A DNA stretch of 58,754 bases from Lachnospiraceae bacterium. GTDB lineage: Bacteria; Bacillota; Clostridia; Lachnospirales; Lachnospiraceae. The stretch lies in the NCBI GenBank assembly GCA_022791575.1, contig JAAVZI010000066.1:1-58754 (forward strand), written 5' to 3'. A program made the translations under genes and the position numbers. The notes beneath the pieces were generated by a model, which worked only from the letters and a program-made list of their open reading frames with translations, did no database searches and was not told where the DNA came from. Every line of letters begins with the position of its first letter. Positions within the stretch are counted from its first letter, which is position 1. Of this stretch, positions 36,601 through 45,021 are shown one piece after another.

Positions 36601-37145
36601 GTTCCTGTTGAAAATGTTTTACCAGAGGAAGTAGAAATGGCAGCGGCTGGTAAAGTTTCTGCGGAATGATATGTTTCTAATATTTTGTCCAGCATTCCAA
36701 ATGGATCTGGTGATATCAGCACCTCTCCATCCTCTTCCAATTCCTCCATCACATCTTTACCTTCTCTAAGAATAGGTAATAACGCCCCTGTTTCATTTTC
36801 ATCAAGAAAGTATTCCAATTCCCATTCTTCCATCTGATAATTAAATTCCAACATGGTTGCTACAAGGTGCTTGCATATGCCAGAATAACCAGCAAATGCT
36901 TGGCAATTACAACTGCATTGACCGATCGTGGGCTTTTTATCGTTTATCTTGAGCTGAAAATCCACATCATACTGATTACCATAACTACCTTCTACTTGAG
37001 CAATTACTTTAATTTCTGTATCTGATATTTTTTTCAATGAAAGCGAATATACCTGATCTTGCTGGCATAGACGTGAACCTTTGGTAAAAGTGCTGGTTAA
37101 TGCACATTTTTTGCGTATATCCTTTTCTTTTAATATATCTTTCAT
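33648..37145 (-). CDS. SNF2-family helicase with SWIM zinc finger
   Basis: A 1165-aa ATPase that moves on double-stranded DNA. The SWIM zinc finger (77-93: CSC...CKH) and a long bacterial SNF2-associated region lead to the motor (about 690-1165). Motor motifs are GGILADDMGLGKT (I), DEAQ in EIIDEAQYIKN (II), FALTGTPIENRLSELW (III) and QATDRAHRIGQ (VI). Such bacterial proteins are thought to remodel nucleoprotein or RNA polymerase complexes; some belong to defence islands. Here the neighbour is a secreted nuclease 21 bases upstream, and no methylase or phospholipase defence partner is present. GAAGGGGAT precedes the ATG. Confidence 0.95.
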   Translation of the reverse strand: MKDILKEKDIRKKCALTSTFTKGSRLCQQDQVYSLSLKKISDTEIKVIAQVEGSYGNQYDVDFQLKINDKKPTIGQCSCNCQAFAGYSGICKHLVATMLEFNYQMEEWELEYFLDENETGALLPILREGKDVMEELEEDGEVLISPDPFGMLDKILETYHSAETLPAAAISTSSGKTFSTGTPPAASSKELLDAMSSIVLQDRNRFCLENTSGDINLEVTLNIKPNEENIELRIGKKQMYVVKSLPKLVENIKEQEFVKYGKNLEFVHTQSSFSKDSQPIVSFLLNAKFPADNYYYGYYYGRSTSESRYLKLEPYELDELMELFEGRQLYVHTFQDVEKINMPVIRQDPLLPVSIKGDQSGKKVEINFPEIILLNGVNAFYICWNDQIYICSEDFCRGMKEVVKLMAVNWVGEERERNHYTSRKVPLLELCEKDYLSFCATLLPLLERYMDVTIQEVDFSKYQMEEGRFDLYFDLLENQDVICDAKVIYGDKEHNLVYSAQLSETYRDIKSEYEIRTLLGQYLPEKTNNGQTYLLRNDDDRLAALVEDGVEQFKNLADVYVSEAFKKIRIANKVTITTGLSIKGNLLNISWDISGMSSEELYDILGSYRHKKKYHRLENGELLNISSSGLEIFADMQEDLRITKSQLKSGMADVPLYRSLYMDTLMKENTDKIKAARDEQFMSLIEKFDTVSKKQYELPVQVTAELRPYQMEGYQWVRVLAELGFGGILADDMGLGKTLQMIAYLCSADGPHLVVCPASLVYNWEAEFHKFAPSTKVCLMAGNAAERQELIKEYKNYDVIVTSYDLLKRDIDMYTGKEFGCEIIDEAQYIKNPSTQAAKAVKAIESRNRFALTGTPIENRLSELWSIFEYLMPGYLYSYKHFKETFEEHIVQGSEESENTALARLHSMIKPFLLRRLKKDVLKDLPEKLEEVVFTRFAAEQEKLYKATEKHIITNLRKKSNQEFKENKLQILAEITKLREICCDPALLYENYKKGSAKLETCLELIENAIEGGHKILLFSQFASMLDILKARLKEKRIKTLQLTGSTSKVKRREMVQQFQEGRGDVFLISLKAGGTGLNLTAADVVIHYDPWWNVAAQNQATDRAHRIGQEKNVTVMKLIVKNTIEERIVTLQEKKQDLADKIISGESVSMSSLSREELLSLFNE

Positions 37146-37166
37146 GTTATATCCCCTTCAATATCA

Positions 37167-38066
37167 TTATGGTTTGCATCGGGAACAGGGTTCATAACCC
37201 TGCTCAATCAACTCTTCTCGGCTTCCTTTATATGTCTTTTTATTCTTTTCCTTTATCTCATTTATACTGCCGCATGACGGACTATGAAATTTATAGGTAT
37301 TTGTATTTAGAATATAGTTTTCTGTCTGATTTTCTTCACCTGTTGGTTCCTTTCTATCTTTTTCATTTTCACTGTTTTTAGACAGTCTGCTTTCGCCTGT
37401 TGCATAGTCAATAGTTATCCCAGGCTGATTATTATAAACATATACATGGAAGCAGACGCCTTTTCCGTTATCTTCAATAGACCAAGCTTCCATCTCTACT
37501 CCTGACGCGAGCAGATTATTTCCTTCATAAACAGGCGTTACCCGGTAAAGCACATGGTTGTCATTCTCTTTTACATAATCTGCAACTTTATTTTCAAAAG
37601 GGAGCATTCCTTCTACATTCATATAGCGGGTTCCGGTAATCAAATTCTTTTCATTTGCATTTTCTCCAGCAAGCTGGAATCCTATTAGATGACAGCGGTT
37701 ATATAGATAGTTTCCATCTACAATATCATATTTTACTGTATGCCAGCCTGACGGCTTAAGCATTCCAATCGCACCACGTTCCTCTGTTGGCATTAGTTCC
37801 CGGCAGATATTGGCATATGCAACGCCGCAGCGTCCAAGATGATCCAATTCGCTGTAATTTTCAAAAACTTCCGTATTCTTTTCTTCATCTGTAAAATCTG
37901 GTTTATTATCATTCAGTATTATATATGGATCTTGAGAAAATGCTGGTATATCGTTTAATGTATATGACGCATCTGTGTTCTTCCGGCTTGTCTGTGAGCC
38001 GCATGCTGTAAAAAATAAGCATAAGATTAGTATGATAAATAAATTTAATTTTTTTAATCTGTTCAT
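37167..38066 (-). CDS. Lipoprotein DNA/RNA non-specific endonuclease (EndA-like)
   Basis: A 299-aa exported nuclease. The start at 38066 is chosen because GGGGAT lies before it and the predicted promoter overlaps the longer frame. MNRLKKLNLFIILILCLFFT leads to an anchoring cysteine at 22. The nuclease domain has NRCHLIGFQLAGE (123-135), the equivalent of the DRGH motif with catalytic H126, and NLITGTRYMN. The C-terminal 50 residues (TYKFHSPSCGSI...GYEPCSRCKP) are a cysteine pair-bearing Ada-like metal-binding tail common in DNA-entry nucleases. Roles could be DNA uptake, nutrient scavenging or self-protection. It precedes the SNF2 helicase on one transcript. Confidence 0.93.
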   Translation of the reverse strand: MNRLKKLNLFIILILCLFFTACGSQTSRKNTDASYTLNDIPAFSQDPYIILNDNKPDFTDEEKNTEVFENYSELDHLGRCGVAYANICRELMPTEERGAIGMLKPSGWHTVKYDIVDGNYLYNRCHLIGFQLAGENANEKNLITGTRYMNVEGMLPFENKVADYVKENDNHVLYRVTPVYEGNNLLASGVEMEAWSIEDNGKGVCFHVYVYNNQPGITIDYATGESRLSKNSENEKDRKEPTGEENQTENYILNTNTYKFHSPSCGSINEIKEKNKKTYKGSREELIEQGYEPCSRCKP

Positions 38067-38097
38067 AACTATATCCCCTGTTTTTTGATTTTTTATA

Positions 38098-38126
38098 ATA
38101 ATAACACCTTTCTTTTGATACTGCAA
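38098..38126 (-). promoter_or_regulatory. Promoter of the nuclease-SNF2 unit
   Basis: On the minus strand TTGCAG and TATTAT are 17 bases apart, 30 bases before the chosen nuclease start. Confidence 0.6.
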
Positions 38127-38247
38127 ATCCTATTTCATAATCTATTCCTTTATTTTTTTCAGATTAAAGATTTCTCAAAAATGCTATCTATCACGTATGG
38201 GATAATCCCTGCAAATTAGACAAGTGTTGCTACTAGCTTTACAGAAC

Positions 38248-38282
38248 AAAAAACGCCAATCCCTATAATAAAGGATTAGCGT
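38248..38282 (-). terminator. Terminator of the tRNA pair
   Basis: On the minus strand ACGCTAATCC pairs with GGATTGGCGT (one U-G) and is followed by six T, 18 bases past tRNA-Pro. Confidence 0.82.
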
Positions 38283-38300
38283 GATGCCCCTGCCAAGGAA

Positions 38301-38374
38301 TCGAAGTGACAGGATTCGAACCTGCGGCCTCTGCGTCCCGAACGCAGCGCTCTACCAAACTGAGCCACACTTCG
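38301..38374 (-). tRNA. tRNA-Pro(CGG)
   Basis: A full cloverleaf: acceptor stem CGAAGTG/CACTTCG, D-arm with GGCTCAGTTTGGTAGAGC, anticodon stem CTGCG/CGCAG around TTCGGGA (anticodon CGG), and T-arm with GGTTCGAATCC. The discriminator is A and CCA is not encoded, so it needs CCA addition. It shares a transcript with tRNA-Lys. Confidence 0.95.
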
Positions 38375-38441
38375 CAATATTTCATTAATGAAAGCACCGA
38401 CCCCACAGCTCATTCGTCTGCAAAACCAGTGCTTTCCAAAA

Positions 38442-38514
38442 TGCGCCGCCAGGGGCTCGAACCCTGGACACCCTGATTAAGAGTCAGGTGCTCTTCCAAC
38501 TGAGCTAGCAGCGC
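38442..38514 (-). tRNA. tRNA-Lys(CTT)
   Basis: A full cloverleaf: acceptor stem GCGCTGC/GCGGCGC with one wobble pair, D-arm with TAGCTCAGTTGGAAGAGC, anticodon stem CCTGA/TCAGG around CTCTTAA (anticodon CTT), T-arm GGTTCGAGCC. The discriminator is A and CCA is not encoded. First of the two tRNAs behind the promoter at 38564-38592. Confidence 0.95.
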
Positions 38515-38563
38515 TTACCAAGACGAATTATGTCTTATCTATCTGTATCTCACAACAGAATTC

Positions 38564-38592
38564 ATTATACATTAATCACTTAGGCTTGTCAA
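38564..38592 (-). promoter_or_regulatory. Consensus promoter of the tRNA-Lys/tRNA-Pro unit
   Basis: On the minus strand TTGACA and TATAAT are exactly 17 bases apart, about 50 bases before tRNA-Lys. Stable RNA genes commonly have such strong promoters. Confidence 0.9.
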
Positions 38593-38681
38593 CACTTTTT
38601 TTCAAATTTTTACTTTTTTGGTTAAAAACTATCAAAACTGATTTGCTCTCCAAACCTATGATCCACACCCTTTAACCGTAT

Positions 38682-39377
38682 TTACTCTTCCTTCTCCCTA
38701 TACTCATCTGCCTCTGATTCCTCAATTTCTTCCATCTCATCACTGTTTTCTACCGGTTTAAGATAAATATCAAACATGCGATTATACAGAATGGAACAAA
38801 CCATTGCAATCCCCGAAACGGCAAATAAAATCACAATATAAAACAGCTTTGCAAAATGCCACCACGACAAATAAATCGTCACATATACAAGTAGTATTAA
38901 TACGATCGTTGTCGGCAGATGGCGAAAACTTAAAAGCAATGCATTTTTAAACGTATGCTTAATTTTATTTTCCAGCCTTGCCTGCAGCGGAAATAAGTAC
39001 ATCAACACCATACTATACAGCAATGCTGTAAAACAACTTGCTGAAAAGAACATCGTATATAAAAAATTCGGCAGATTCATATTCGGTAAAAACAGATAAT
39101 TTCCAAGCAATACGGCACCAACTGCCAACATGATCAACCAGATAATTGTACTCTGCAAAAAATTCTCTTTAAAAGATTTAAAAAAATTCTTTGCAATATA
39201 TGCATCTTCACCCCTTAAAATTTTCATTGTAACATACAAAAGTGCTGTTGTCGACGCCCCAATCGTTACAATTGGAATGCTACACACAATCCATAACAGA
39301 TTCAGTATAATAAGATCTGAAATACGATTCAGCACTGTAAAAAATGGTCCATCATAATTGAAAAACCCGCTATTCAT
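38682..39377 (-). CDS. DUF624 (YesL-like) membrane protein
   Basis: A 231-aa membrane protein with five or six spans: FNYDGPFFTVLNRISDLIIL and the family signature SIPIVTIGASTTALLYVTMK near the N-terminus. The C-terminus is a highly acidic tail (EEIEESEADEYREKEE). YesL members sit in sugar-uptake and polysaccharide loci, but their role is unknown. The frame reaches 39440, yet the promoter lies inside that extension and GGAGG stands seven bases before the ATG at 39377, which gives the usual MNSGFFNYDG start. Here it is a single-gene unit. Confidence 0.92.
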   Translation of the reverse strand: MNSGFFNYDGPFFTVLNRISDLIILNLLWIVCSIPIVTIGASTTALLYVTMKILRGEDAYIAKNFFKSFKENFLQSTIIWLIMLAVGAVLLGNYLFLPNMNLPNFLYTMFFSASCFTALLYSMVLMYLFPLQARLENKIKHTFKNALLLSFRHLPTTIVLILLVYVTIYLSWWHFAKLFYIVILFAVSGIAMVCSILYNRMFDIYLKPVENSDEMEEIEESEADEYREKEE

Positions 39378-39428
39378 ACCGTATCCTCCGTTCATTACAT
39401 AACTTCCATAACACTGTCCACTTCTATA

Positions 39429-39457
39429 AGTATAACCCATAGTTTCTCAATACGCAA
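39429..39457 (-). promoter_or_regulatory. Promoter of the DUF624 gene
   Basis: On the minus strand TTGCGT and TATACT are 17 bases apart. Transcription would begin inside the longer reading frame, supporting the downstream start at 39377. Confidence 0.6.
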
Positions 39458-39519
39458 ATGAAATTATTCTAAACTATCCCTTCTTCGATCTGCCCTCCTA
39501 ATAGCAACACTTTTTTATT

Positions 39520-40359
39520 CTATTTCATAACCGCCGCATAAACATCTCTTTTACTAATTCCCCTATCCCTGGCAACTTCCTTCATAGCCTCTTTCCGATT
39601 CATTCCTTTAGAAATATAGAGCGCCATATGCGCTTCTATCGTCAGCTGTTCCCATTGAGCCTGCTGTTCCTTTACCATTTGAGCCCTATCCCGGCCCTCA
39701 ATCACGATCACACATTCTCCCTTGGGTTCATTTTCCTGATAATATAACAGCGCCTCTGTAAATGTACTCAAAAACACAGTTTCGTACCTTTTGGTCAATT
39801 CCCGACACACAGTTATTCTTCGCTCCCCTAACGCCTCATAAAGCATTTCCAGCGTCCGTAGCAGACGGTGCGGTGCCTCATATACAATAATCGTCCGTGT
39901 TTCATTTGTAAGCTCATTCAAAATACACTTTCGTTCCTTTTTATCTGCAGGAAGAAAAGCCTCAAAGCAAAAACGCCTGGTAGACATACCAGACAATGTA
40001 AGAGCCGTAATACATGCTGCTGCCCCTGGAAGTGAAGTGACCATAATTCCCGCTTTATAACACTGCCTGACTAATTCCTCTCCTGGGTCTGATATACCTG
40101 GGGTTCCTGCATCTGTCACCAGCGCAATATTCACGCCATTCTGCAGCTTTTCCACTAATTCTCTGGCTTTATCATACTTATTATGTTCATGATAACTTGT
40201 CAAAGGAGTCTTTATATTAAAATGATTTAAAAGCCGGATACTATTGCGTGTATCCTCTGCCGCAATTAGATCCGCTTCTTTTAATGTGCGCAGCACCCGC
40301 AGTGTAATATCCTCCAGATTTCCAATCGGCGTGGCACACAGATACAGCGTTCCTGCCAT
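39520..40359 (-). CDS. rsmI: 16S rRNA (cytidine1402-2'-O)-methyltransferase
   Basis: RsmI methylates C1402 in the decoding centre of 16S rRNA. The 279-aa tetrapyrrole-methylase-fold protein shows GTLYLCATPIGNLEDITLR, EDTRNS, and VTDAGTPGISDPGEELV. A C-terminal helix-turn-helix-like tail (NRKEAMKEVARDRGISKRDV) ends it. The ATG at 40359 is chosen, since GAGGA stands six bases before it while the upstream ATG at 40365 touches the site. Last gene of the yaa/yab cluster. Confidence 0.96.
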   Translation of the reverse strand: MAGTLYLCATPIGNLEDITLRVLRTLKEADLIAAEDTRNSIRLLNHFNIKTPLTSYHEHNKYDKARELVEKLQNGVNIALVTDAGTPGISDPGEELVRQCYKAGIMVTSLPGAAACITALTLSGMSTRRFCFEAFLPADKKERKCILNELTNETRTIIVYEAPHRLLRTLEMLYEALGERRITVCRELTKRYETVFLSTFTEALLYYQENEPKGECVIVIEGRDRAQMVKEQQAQWEQLTIEAHMALYISKGMNRKEAMKEVARDRGISKRDVYAAVMK

Positions 40360-40373
40360 TTTCATTCCTCTCT

Positions 40374-41111
40374 CTAATAACCATATACCTCAATAATTTC
40401 ATCGGTATAGATATCTGGTTCTTTAAAAATAATTAACGGTTTTTCCACCGTAAGCCGCGGCCTGCCGCCCTGAAGTCCCTCAATCAAAACCATATTAGGT
40501 TCTTTGTCCGCATAAGGATAGACCAGCCGCATTCTTTTGGGTTCTAATTTGTAATGTACCATTCTGGTAAATATTTCTGCCAGGCGAAACGGACGGTGAA
40601 CCATATAAAATCTTCCTCCTGGCTTCAAAACAGCTGAAGCCTCTCTGAGTACATCCTCCAGACTGCACAAAATCTCATGCCTAGCTATGGCTTTCGGCAA
40701 TTCAGGATTTTTAAGCCCATGATCTCCAATCATATACGGCGGATTCACTGTTACCACTTCAAAGTGGCTCCTGCCGAATATTACAGAAGCCTCTTTAATA
40801 TCACCGGTTACAATCTCTATCTTTTCCTCCAGATGATTCAGTTGCACGCTCCGACGAGCCATATCCGCACTTTCCTCCTGAATCTCCAGGCCGGTAAAAT
40901 GCTGTCCCTGTGTTTTTGCTTCCAGCAGAATAGGAATAATGCCGGTACCTGTTCCCAGATCCAGCATTCTCTCCTTACTTTTTACTTTGGCAAATCCTGA
41001 TAAAAGTACTGCATCCATTCCAAAACAGAACTTTTGCGGATTTTGTATTATTTGATATCCATTTCTCTGCAGTTCGTCCACCCGCTCCTGCGGATGCAGA
41101 TTACTCGTCAT
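40374..41111 (-). CDS. YabB/TrmN6-like N6-adenine methyltransferase
   Basis: A 245-aa Rossmann-fold methyltransferase. The cofactor loop is LDLGTGTGIIPILLE, and NPPY in VTVNPPYMIGDH is the amino-methylating motif. Closest known type is tRNA1(Val) adenine-37 N6-methyltransferase (YfiC in E. coli, YabB in Bacillus); the Firmicutes target is less certain. It overlaps ricT by 11 bases in another frame, and precedes rsmI, the Bacillus-like order. Confidence 0.93.
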   Translation of the reverse strand: MTSNLHPQERVDELQRNGYQIIQNPQKFCFGMDAVLLSGFAKVKSKERMLDLGTGTGIIPILLEAKTQGQHFTGLEIQEESADMARRSVQLNHLEEKIEIVTGDIKEASVIFGRSHFEVVTVNPPYMIGDHGLKNPELPKAIARHEILCSLEDVLREASAVLKPGGRFYMVHRPFRLAEIFTRMVHYKLEPKRMRLVYPYADKEPNMVLIEGLQGGRPRLTVEKPLIIFKEPDIYTDEIIEVYGY

Positions 41112-42009
41112 CGATCTTAGACTTTCCTTCCGTTTTCTCCAATGCTTCCAGAGCCTCTAACTCCTCATCAGATATTCTCAGTTTCTCTCTTCTCCTCTTT
41201 GCCCTGAATTTCAAATCGGATACCTTATATTCTCTAATTTCTTTCTCATTATCAATTTCTACAATCACTTTGACCATCTGTCTTAAAACATTCACACTAT
41301 GCACTTCACCCTGTATGCCCTCCAGATCTGTGACTTTATCTCCAGGGTTCGGAAGATTTCTATTTAACTGTTCATAAGTATCTTCCTCATTTTTCAGACA
41401 GCACATTAATCTACCACACATGCCTGATATCTTAGCAGGATTCAAGGAAAGATTCTGTTCTTTAGCCATCTTAATTGATACTGGTGCAAATTCGGATAAA
41501 TACGTATGACAGCATAACGGCCTGCCACAAGCTCCAATGCCGCCTACTATCTTCATCTCATCCCTTACACCGATCTGACGAAGTTCAATTCTAGTTTTAA
41601 ATACGGAAGCCAGATCCTTCACCAATTCCCTGAAATCAACTCTTCCATCTGCAGTAAAATAAAATAACAGTTTATTATTATCAAACGTATATTCACAGTC
41701 AATTAGTTTCATACGCAGCTTATGCTTCTCTATTTTCTTCAGGCAGATCTGAAATGCTTCTTTCTCCTTTTTCTTATTCTGGGCTACAATCTTGTCATCT
41801 TCTGGCGTTGCTACACGAATAACCGGCTTAAGCGGCTGAATGACTTTATCATCCTCCACTTCACGTGTCCCAATTACTACGTGTCCGTATTCCACACCTC
41901 TTGCAGTCTCCACAATTACATGATCCTCTTTTCCGATTTCATAATTCAGAGGATCAAAGAAATATATCTTTCCTGCATTTCGAAATCTAACCCCGATGAT
42001 TGTTGTCAT
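41101..42009 (-). CDS. ricT: RicT (YaaT, PSP1 domain)
   Basis: RicT is part of the RicA-RicF-RicT complex that works with RNase Y in mRNA maturation and was first named a stage 0 sporulation protein. The 302-aa protein has the PSP1 domain (GVEYGHVVIG...) and the cluster-binding cysteines 161, 166, 167 and 198, 203, 204 in ACGRPLCC and MCGRLMCC. A charged C-terminal tail follows. It starts three bases after holB. RicA and RicF are not in the window. Confidence 0.95.
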   Translation of the reverse strand: MTTIIGVRFRNAGKIYFFDPLNYEIGKEDHVIVETARGVEYGHVVIGTREVEDDKVIQPLKPVIRVATPEDDKIVAQNKKKEKEAFQICLKKIEKHKLRMKLIDCEYTFDNNKLLFYFTADGRVDFRELVKDLASVFKTRIELRQIGVRDEMKIVGGIGACGRPLCCHTYLSEFAPVSIKMAKEQNLSLNPAKISGMCGRLMCCLKNEEDTYEQLNRNLPNPGDKVTDLEGIQGEVHSVNVLRQMVKVIVEIDNEKEIREYKVSDLKFRAKRRREKLRISDEELEALEALEKTEGKSKIDDE

Positions 42010-42012
42010 TTC

Positions 42013-43002
42013 CTAATTCTCCTTTATGGTCAGCAAAAGCAATTCCATTGTCAACTCAAAATTAACATTCGCTTTAAGACGTACCTTTGCTTTCTCTAAT
42101 GCCTGTATAATCGTTTCGATTCCAGGATAGGTACTGCTGCTTGCCGCTTTTTTTATATCATTAATTTCATCCTGGAACACAATTTCACTTACATTCTTAG
42201 TTGCTTTAAACAACAGGATATCTCTATACCAAATCATTAAAATATCCAGATAATCATTAATATCCACTTTAAATTCCGTTATATGCCGGATGGTTTCAAT
42301 AATTTCATAGATTTCCATACTTGGAATACATTTTATAAGACTGATGGCTTCATCCTTGATTTTATTAAATTTATCTGATCCTGCCAGCTTTTCTGCTTTT
42401 CCTACATTTCCCTGGGCAAATGCTGCACATACAGTTGCCTCATATTCTGTCATCTCAAAGGTCCGCAGCAGATACTCTCGTATCAATCTGCTGTTTACCG
42501 GCCTCAAATTCAATGTTACACATCTGGACTGAATTGTTGTAAGTAATGCATCTCGATTCGAAACAAGCAAAAGGAATATTGCATATTCTGCTGGTTCTTC
42601 GATTGTCTTTAATAATGCATTTTGAGCCTGAGTTGTCATCAAATGCGCATCTTCTATAATATAAATCTTATATCTGCTGTTATATGGCTTTATCGCCACA
42701 CTGTTATTAATCTGTTCACGAATCTCATTGACTCCTATTGAGCTCAATTTCTCCCTTACAAGCTTGATAATATCTGGGTGATTCTCGGATAATGACTGCT
42801 TACAGGAATGACATTCCAGACAAGCATCCGTTCCTCCCTTTTCACACTGAAGCGTTGCTGCAAATGCTTTTGCAATCCGAAGTTTTCCCGCTCCTTCTGG
42901 GCCATTTATAATATAAGCATGGCTGACCCTATCCGTTTCTATTGAATTTTTTAAAAAACTAATTACGTCCGAATGTCCAATAATGTTCTGAAATCCTCCC
43001 AT
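42013..43002 (-). CDS. holB: DNA polymerase III delta-prime subunit
   Basis: Clamp-loader subunit, 329 aa, that helps load the sliding clamp. It has the P-loop-like GPEGAGK (34-40), a zinc finger with cysteines 53, 61, 64 and 67, and LLKTIEEPAEYAIFLLLVSN. The reading frame reaches a GTG at 43011, but AGGAGG lies eight bases before the ATG at 43002, giving MGGFQNIIGH, the usual start. yaaR precedes and ricT follows. Confidence 0.96.
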   Translation of the reverse strand: MGGFQNIIGHSDVISFLKNSIETDRVSHAYIINGPEGAGKLRIAKAFAATLQCEKGGTDACLECHSCKQSLSENHPDIIKLVREKLSSIGVNEIREQINNSVAIKPYNSRYKIYIIEDAHLMTTQAQNALLKTIEEPAEYAIFLLLVSNRDALLTTIQSRCVTLNLRPVNSRLIREYLLRTFEMTEYEATVCAAFAQGNVGKAEKLAGSDKFNKIKDEAISLIKCIPSMEIYEIIETIRHITEFKVDINDYLDILMIWYRDILLFKATKNVSEIVFQDEINDIKKAASSSTYPGIETIIQALEKAKVRLKANVNFELTMELLLLTIKEN

Positions 43003-43040
43003 AATTGTCACCTCCTGTGTATGATTCCTTTTCCTAGACC

Positions 43041-43481
43041 TTATATGGTAATATCCAGTAAAAGTCCTTCAATCTCACCTACCTTGCCAAGTATCGCAAG
43101 CTGGTCCTTTTCATCCTTCATCAGCTCTGTAGCCAGATCATCTAAGTTCTTATCCACCAGTTTTACAATTCCATATACCCTGTGGCGGCCCCGTCTGTCC
43201 AGAAAATTCTCTCTGGAAAATTCATGGGAATGGCTGATTACTTCATTCATAAATTCCTTCACCAGCCCACGGTATTTCTTCATATCCCTGATATCCATAT
43301 GTTTGGACAGCTTCTCTCCTTGAGCTGTGATATCCTGCATTAAGCCTGAGAGCTTCTCCTGCAGTTCCCCTTCCCCGATCTTACTAATCAGAGAAAATTT
43401 AAAACTGTCATCCGCTGCCTGTGTCTGCGTTTTTCCCGCAGAAACCTCAGTTCTTACCGTCTGTTCTACTTTAATAGGCAT
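43041..43481 (-). CDS. YaaR family protein (DUF327)
   Basis: A 146-aa helical protein ([13 protein letters not shown]...), with the YaaR pattern [20 protein letters not shown] and [15 protein letters not shown]. Function is unknown; the gene is regularly next to holB. The frame runs up to 43562, but GGGGA lies six bases before the ATG at 43481, which matches family length. Confidence 0.92.
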   Translation of the reverse strand: MPIKVEQTVRTEVSAGKTQTQAADDSFKFSLISKIGEGELQEKLSGLMQDITAQGEKLSKHMDIRDMKKYRGLVKEFMNEVISHSHEFSRENFLDRRGRHRVYGIVKLVDKNLDDLATELMKDEKDQLAILGKVGEIEGLLLDITI

Positions 43482-43587
43482 GTCCATTCCCCTTTCCGCC
43501 AAGAGAATAAACAACTGCTTATCCTCTCTTAATAATATACCAAAAAACTTCTCTATATACAATAATAAAATGTCCTGATAGTTCGTC

Positions 43588-45015
43588 TTATTTCATCCTG
43601 TTTATCACGGCGATCTTTCCTTTTCCCGACTCCTGGCCTTGTATATTCAGATTTTTGGAATGATAGTAACTTAAAACTTCCAGTACCTCTCTGGTAATCC
43701 GCTCTCCCGGCACCAAGACCGGTATCCCCGGTGGATAAACATATCGATATTCCAGAGATACTCTGCCTTCACTTTCTATAAACGGGAGAATCTCTCTTTC
43801 CTGTTCCTCCGCTTCTGCTGCTGTCATAATAATTTCTGCCTTTGGCAGCTGTGCCCATTCAGAAGCATTTTCAGCTGACTGACATACCTCTTGATCCAGC
43901 TCATGCAGTGCCTGATTCAGCCGTGCAAAGCCTTCTTCTCTATCCATAATGGAAGTCATTGCCAGTACATATTCTCCTGCTGCCATTTCCATCTGTAAAT
44001 GGTATCGCTCTAATAAATAATTATATAAACGGCTGCCGCTTATACCCGCCTGAGAAGAAAAAATACAGAGCTTTGATGCATCCATTGCCTGAATTGCCGC
44101 GATTCCCTCAACCTCCTCTGGCGATAGAAGATGCAGGAATTTTAAGTCCTTAACCTGTTCATAAAATCGATTCAAGCGTTCTTTATAAACGCGAAACAAC
44201 TCTCTTCCTTGTGTATTTAACATATGAATGCAGCTGTCTATACTGGCCATAAATAGATAAGACGGACTGCTGGTCTGATAGATCTGGAGATATTTTCTCA
44301 GCTTTCCTCGATTGACCCGTTCCCCCTGTACATGAAGAACCGCCGTCTGTGTCAGCGACGGCAGGGTCTTATGCAGGCTCTGGATTACAATATCCGCCTG
44401 CCCGTCAAGCGCACCTGCAGGGAACTCCCCGCCGGATGGATTCAGATGGGCACCGTGGGCTTCATCTACAATCAGAACAGCATGATTTCTATGAGTTATA
44501 TCGGCTATTTCCTCAATATTGCTTAGCATTCCTTCATAAGTCGGGGAAGTTATAAATACTGCTTCTATAGAGCGGTTATGTTCCAAAGCTCTTTTTACTT
44601 CATTGGGATTGATTCCCCCGCAGATTCCATATGATTCTATCATCTCCGGATAAACATATTCTGCTCTTATATTTCTTAAAAATATTCCATGGTAAGCCGC
44701 TTTATGACTATTTCTGGCCAAAAGGATCGAACCGTTGCTGGAAACAGCAGCACTAATTGCAGACAAGATTCCAGCTGTGCTTCCATTTACCAGAAAAAAG
44801 CTTTCTTCTGCACCATATAATGCTGCTGCCTTTTGCTGGGCTTCTAACAGAACAGAGGAGGCATGGTGCAGATTATCAAATCCTTCAATCTCTGTGATAT
44901 CTATTCCTACCGGAAAACCTTTTATCTCAGAATTTCTCTTATGTCCTGGCATGTGAAATGGATAATAATCCATTTGATTATAATTCTCTAATTGTTCAAA
45001 CAATGAATGATTCAT
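43588..45015 (-). CDS. Orn/Lys/Arg decarboxylase-family PLP enzyme (YaaO-like)
   Basis: A 475-aa fold-type I PLP enzyme. The aminotransferase-like core has [18 protein letters not shown] and the PLP lysine in [18 protein letters not shown]-terminal decarboxylase domain ([15 protein letters not shown]) follows. It matches the short YaaO/SpeA-like group with arginine or lysine as substrate; specificity cannot be read. In Bacillus tmk and yaaQ stand between yaaO and yaaR; here both are missing. It follows lepB by six bases and has no obvious ribosome site, so coupling to lepB is likely. Confidence 0.93.
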   Translation of the reverse strand: MNHSLFEQLENYNQMDYYPFHMPGHKRNSEIKGFPVGIDITEIEGFDNLHHASSVLLEAQQKAAALYGAEESFFLVNGSTAGILSAISAAVSSNGSILLARNSHKAAYHGIFLRNIRAEYVYPEMIESYGICGGINPNEVKRALEHNRSIEAVFITSPTYEGMLSNIEEIADITHRNHAVLIVDEAHGAHLNPSGGEFPAGALDGQADIVIQSLHKTLPSLTQTAVLHVQGERVNRGKLRKYLQIYQTSSPSYLFMASIDSCIHMLNTQGRELFRVYKERLNRFYEQVKDLKFLHLLSPEEVEGIAAIQAMDASKLCIFSSQAGISGSRLYNYLLERYHLQMEMAAGEYVLAMTSIMDREEGFARLNQALHELDQEVCQSAENASEWAQLPKAEIIMTAAEAEEQEREILPFIESEGRVSLEYRYVYPPGIPVLVPGERITREVLEVLSYYHSKNLNIQGQESGKGKIAVINRMK

Positions 45016-45021
45016 AGAAAT

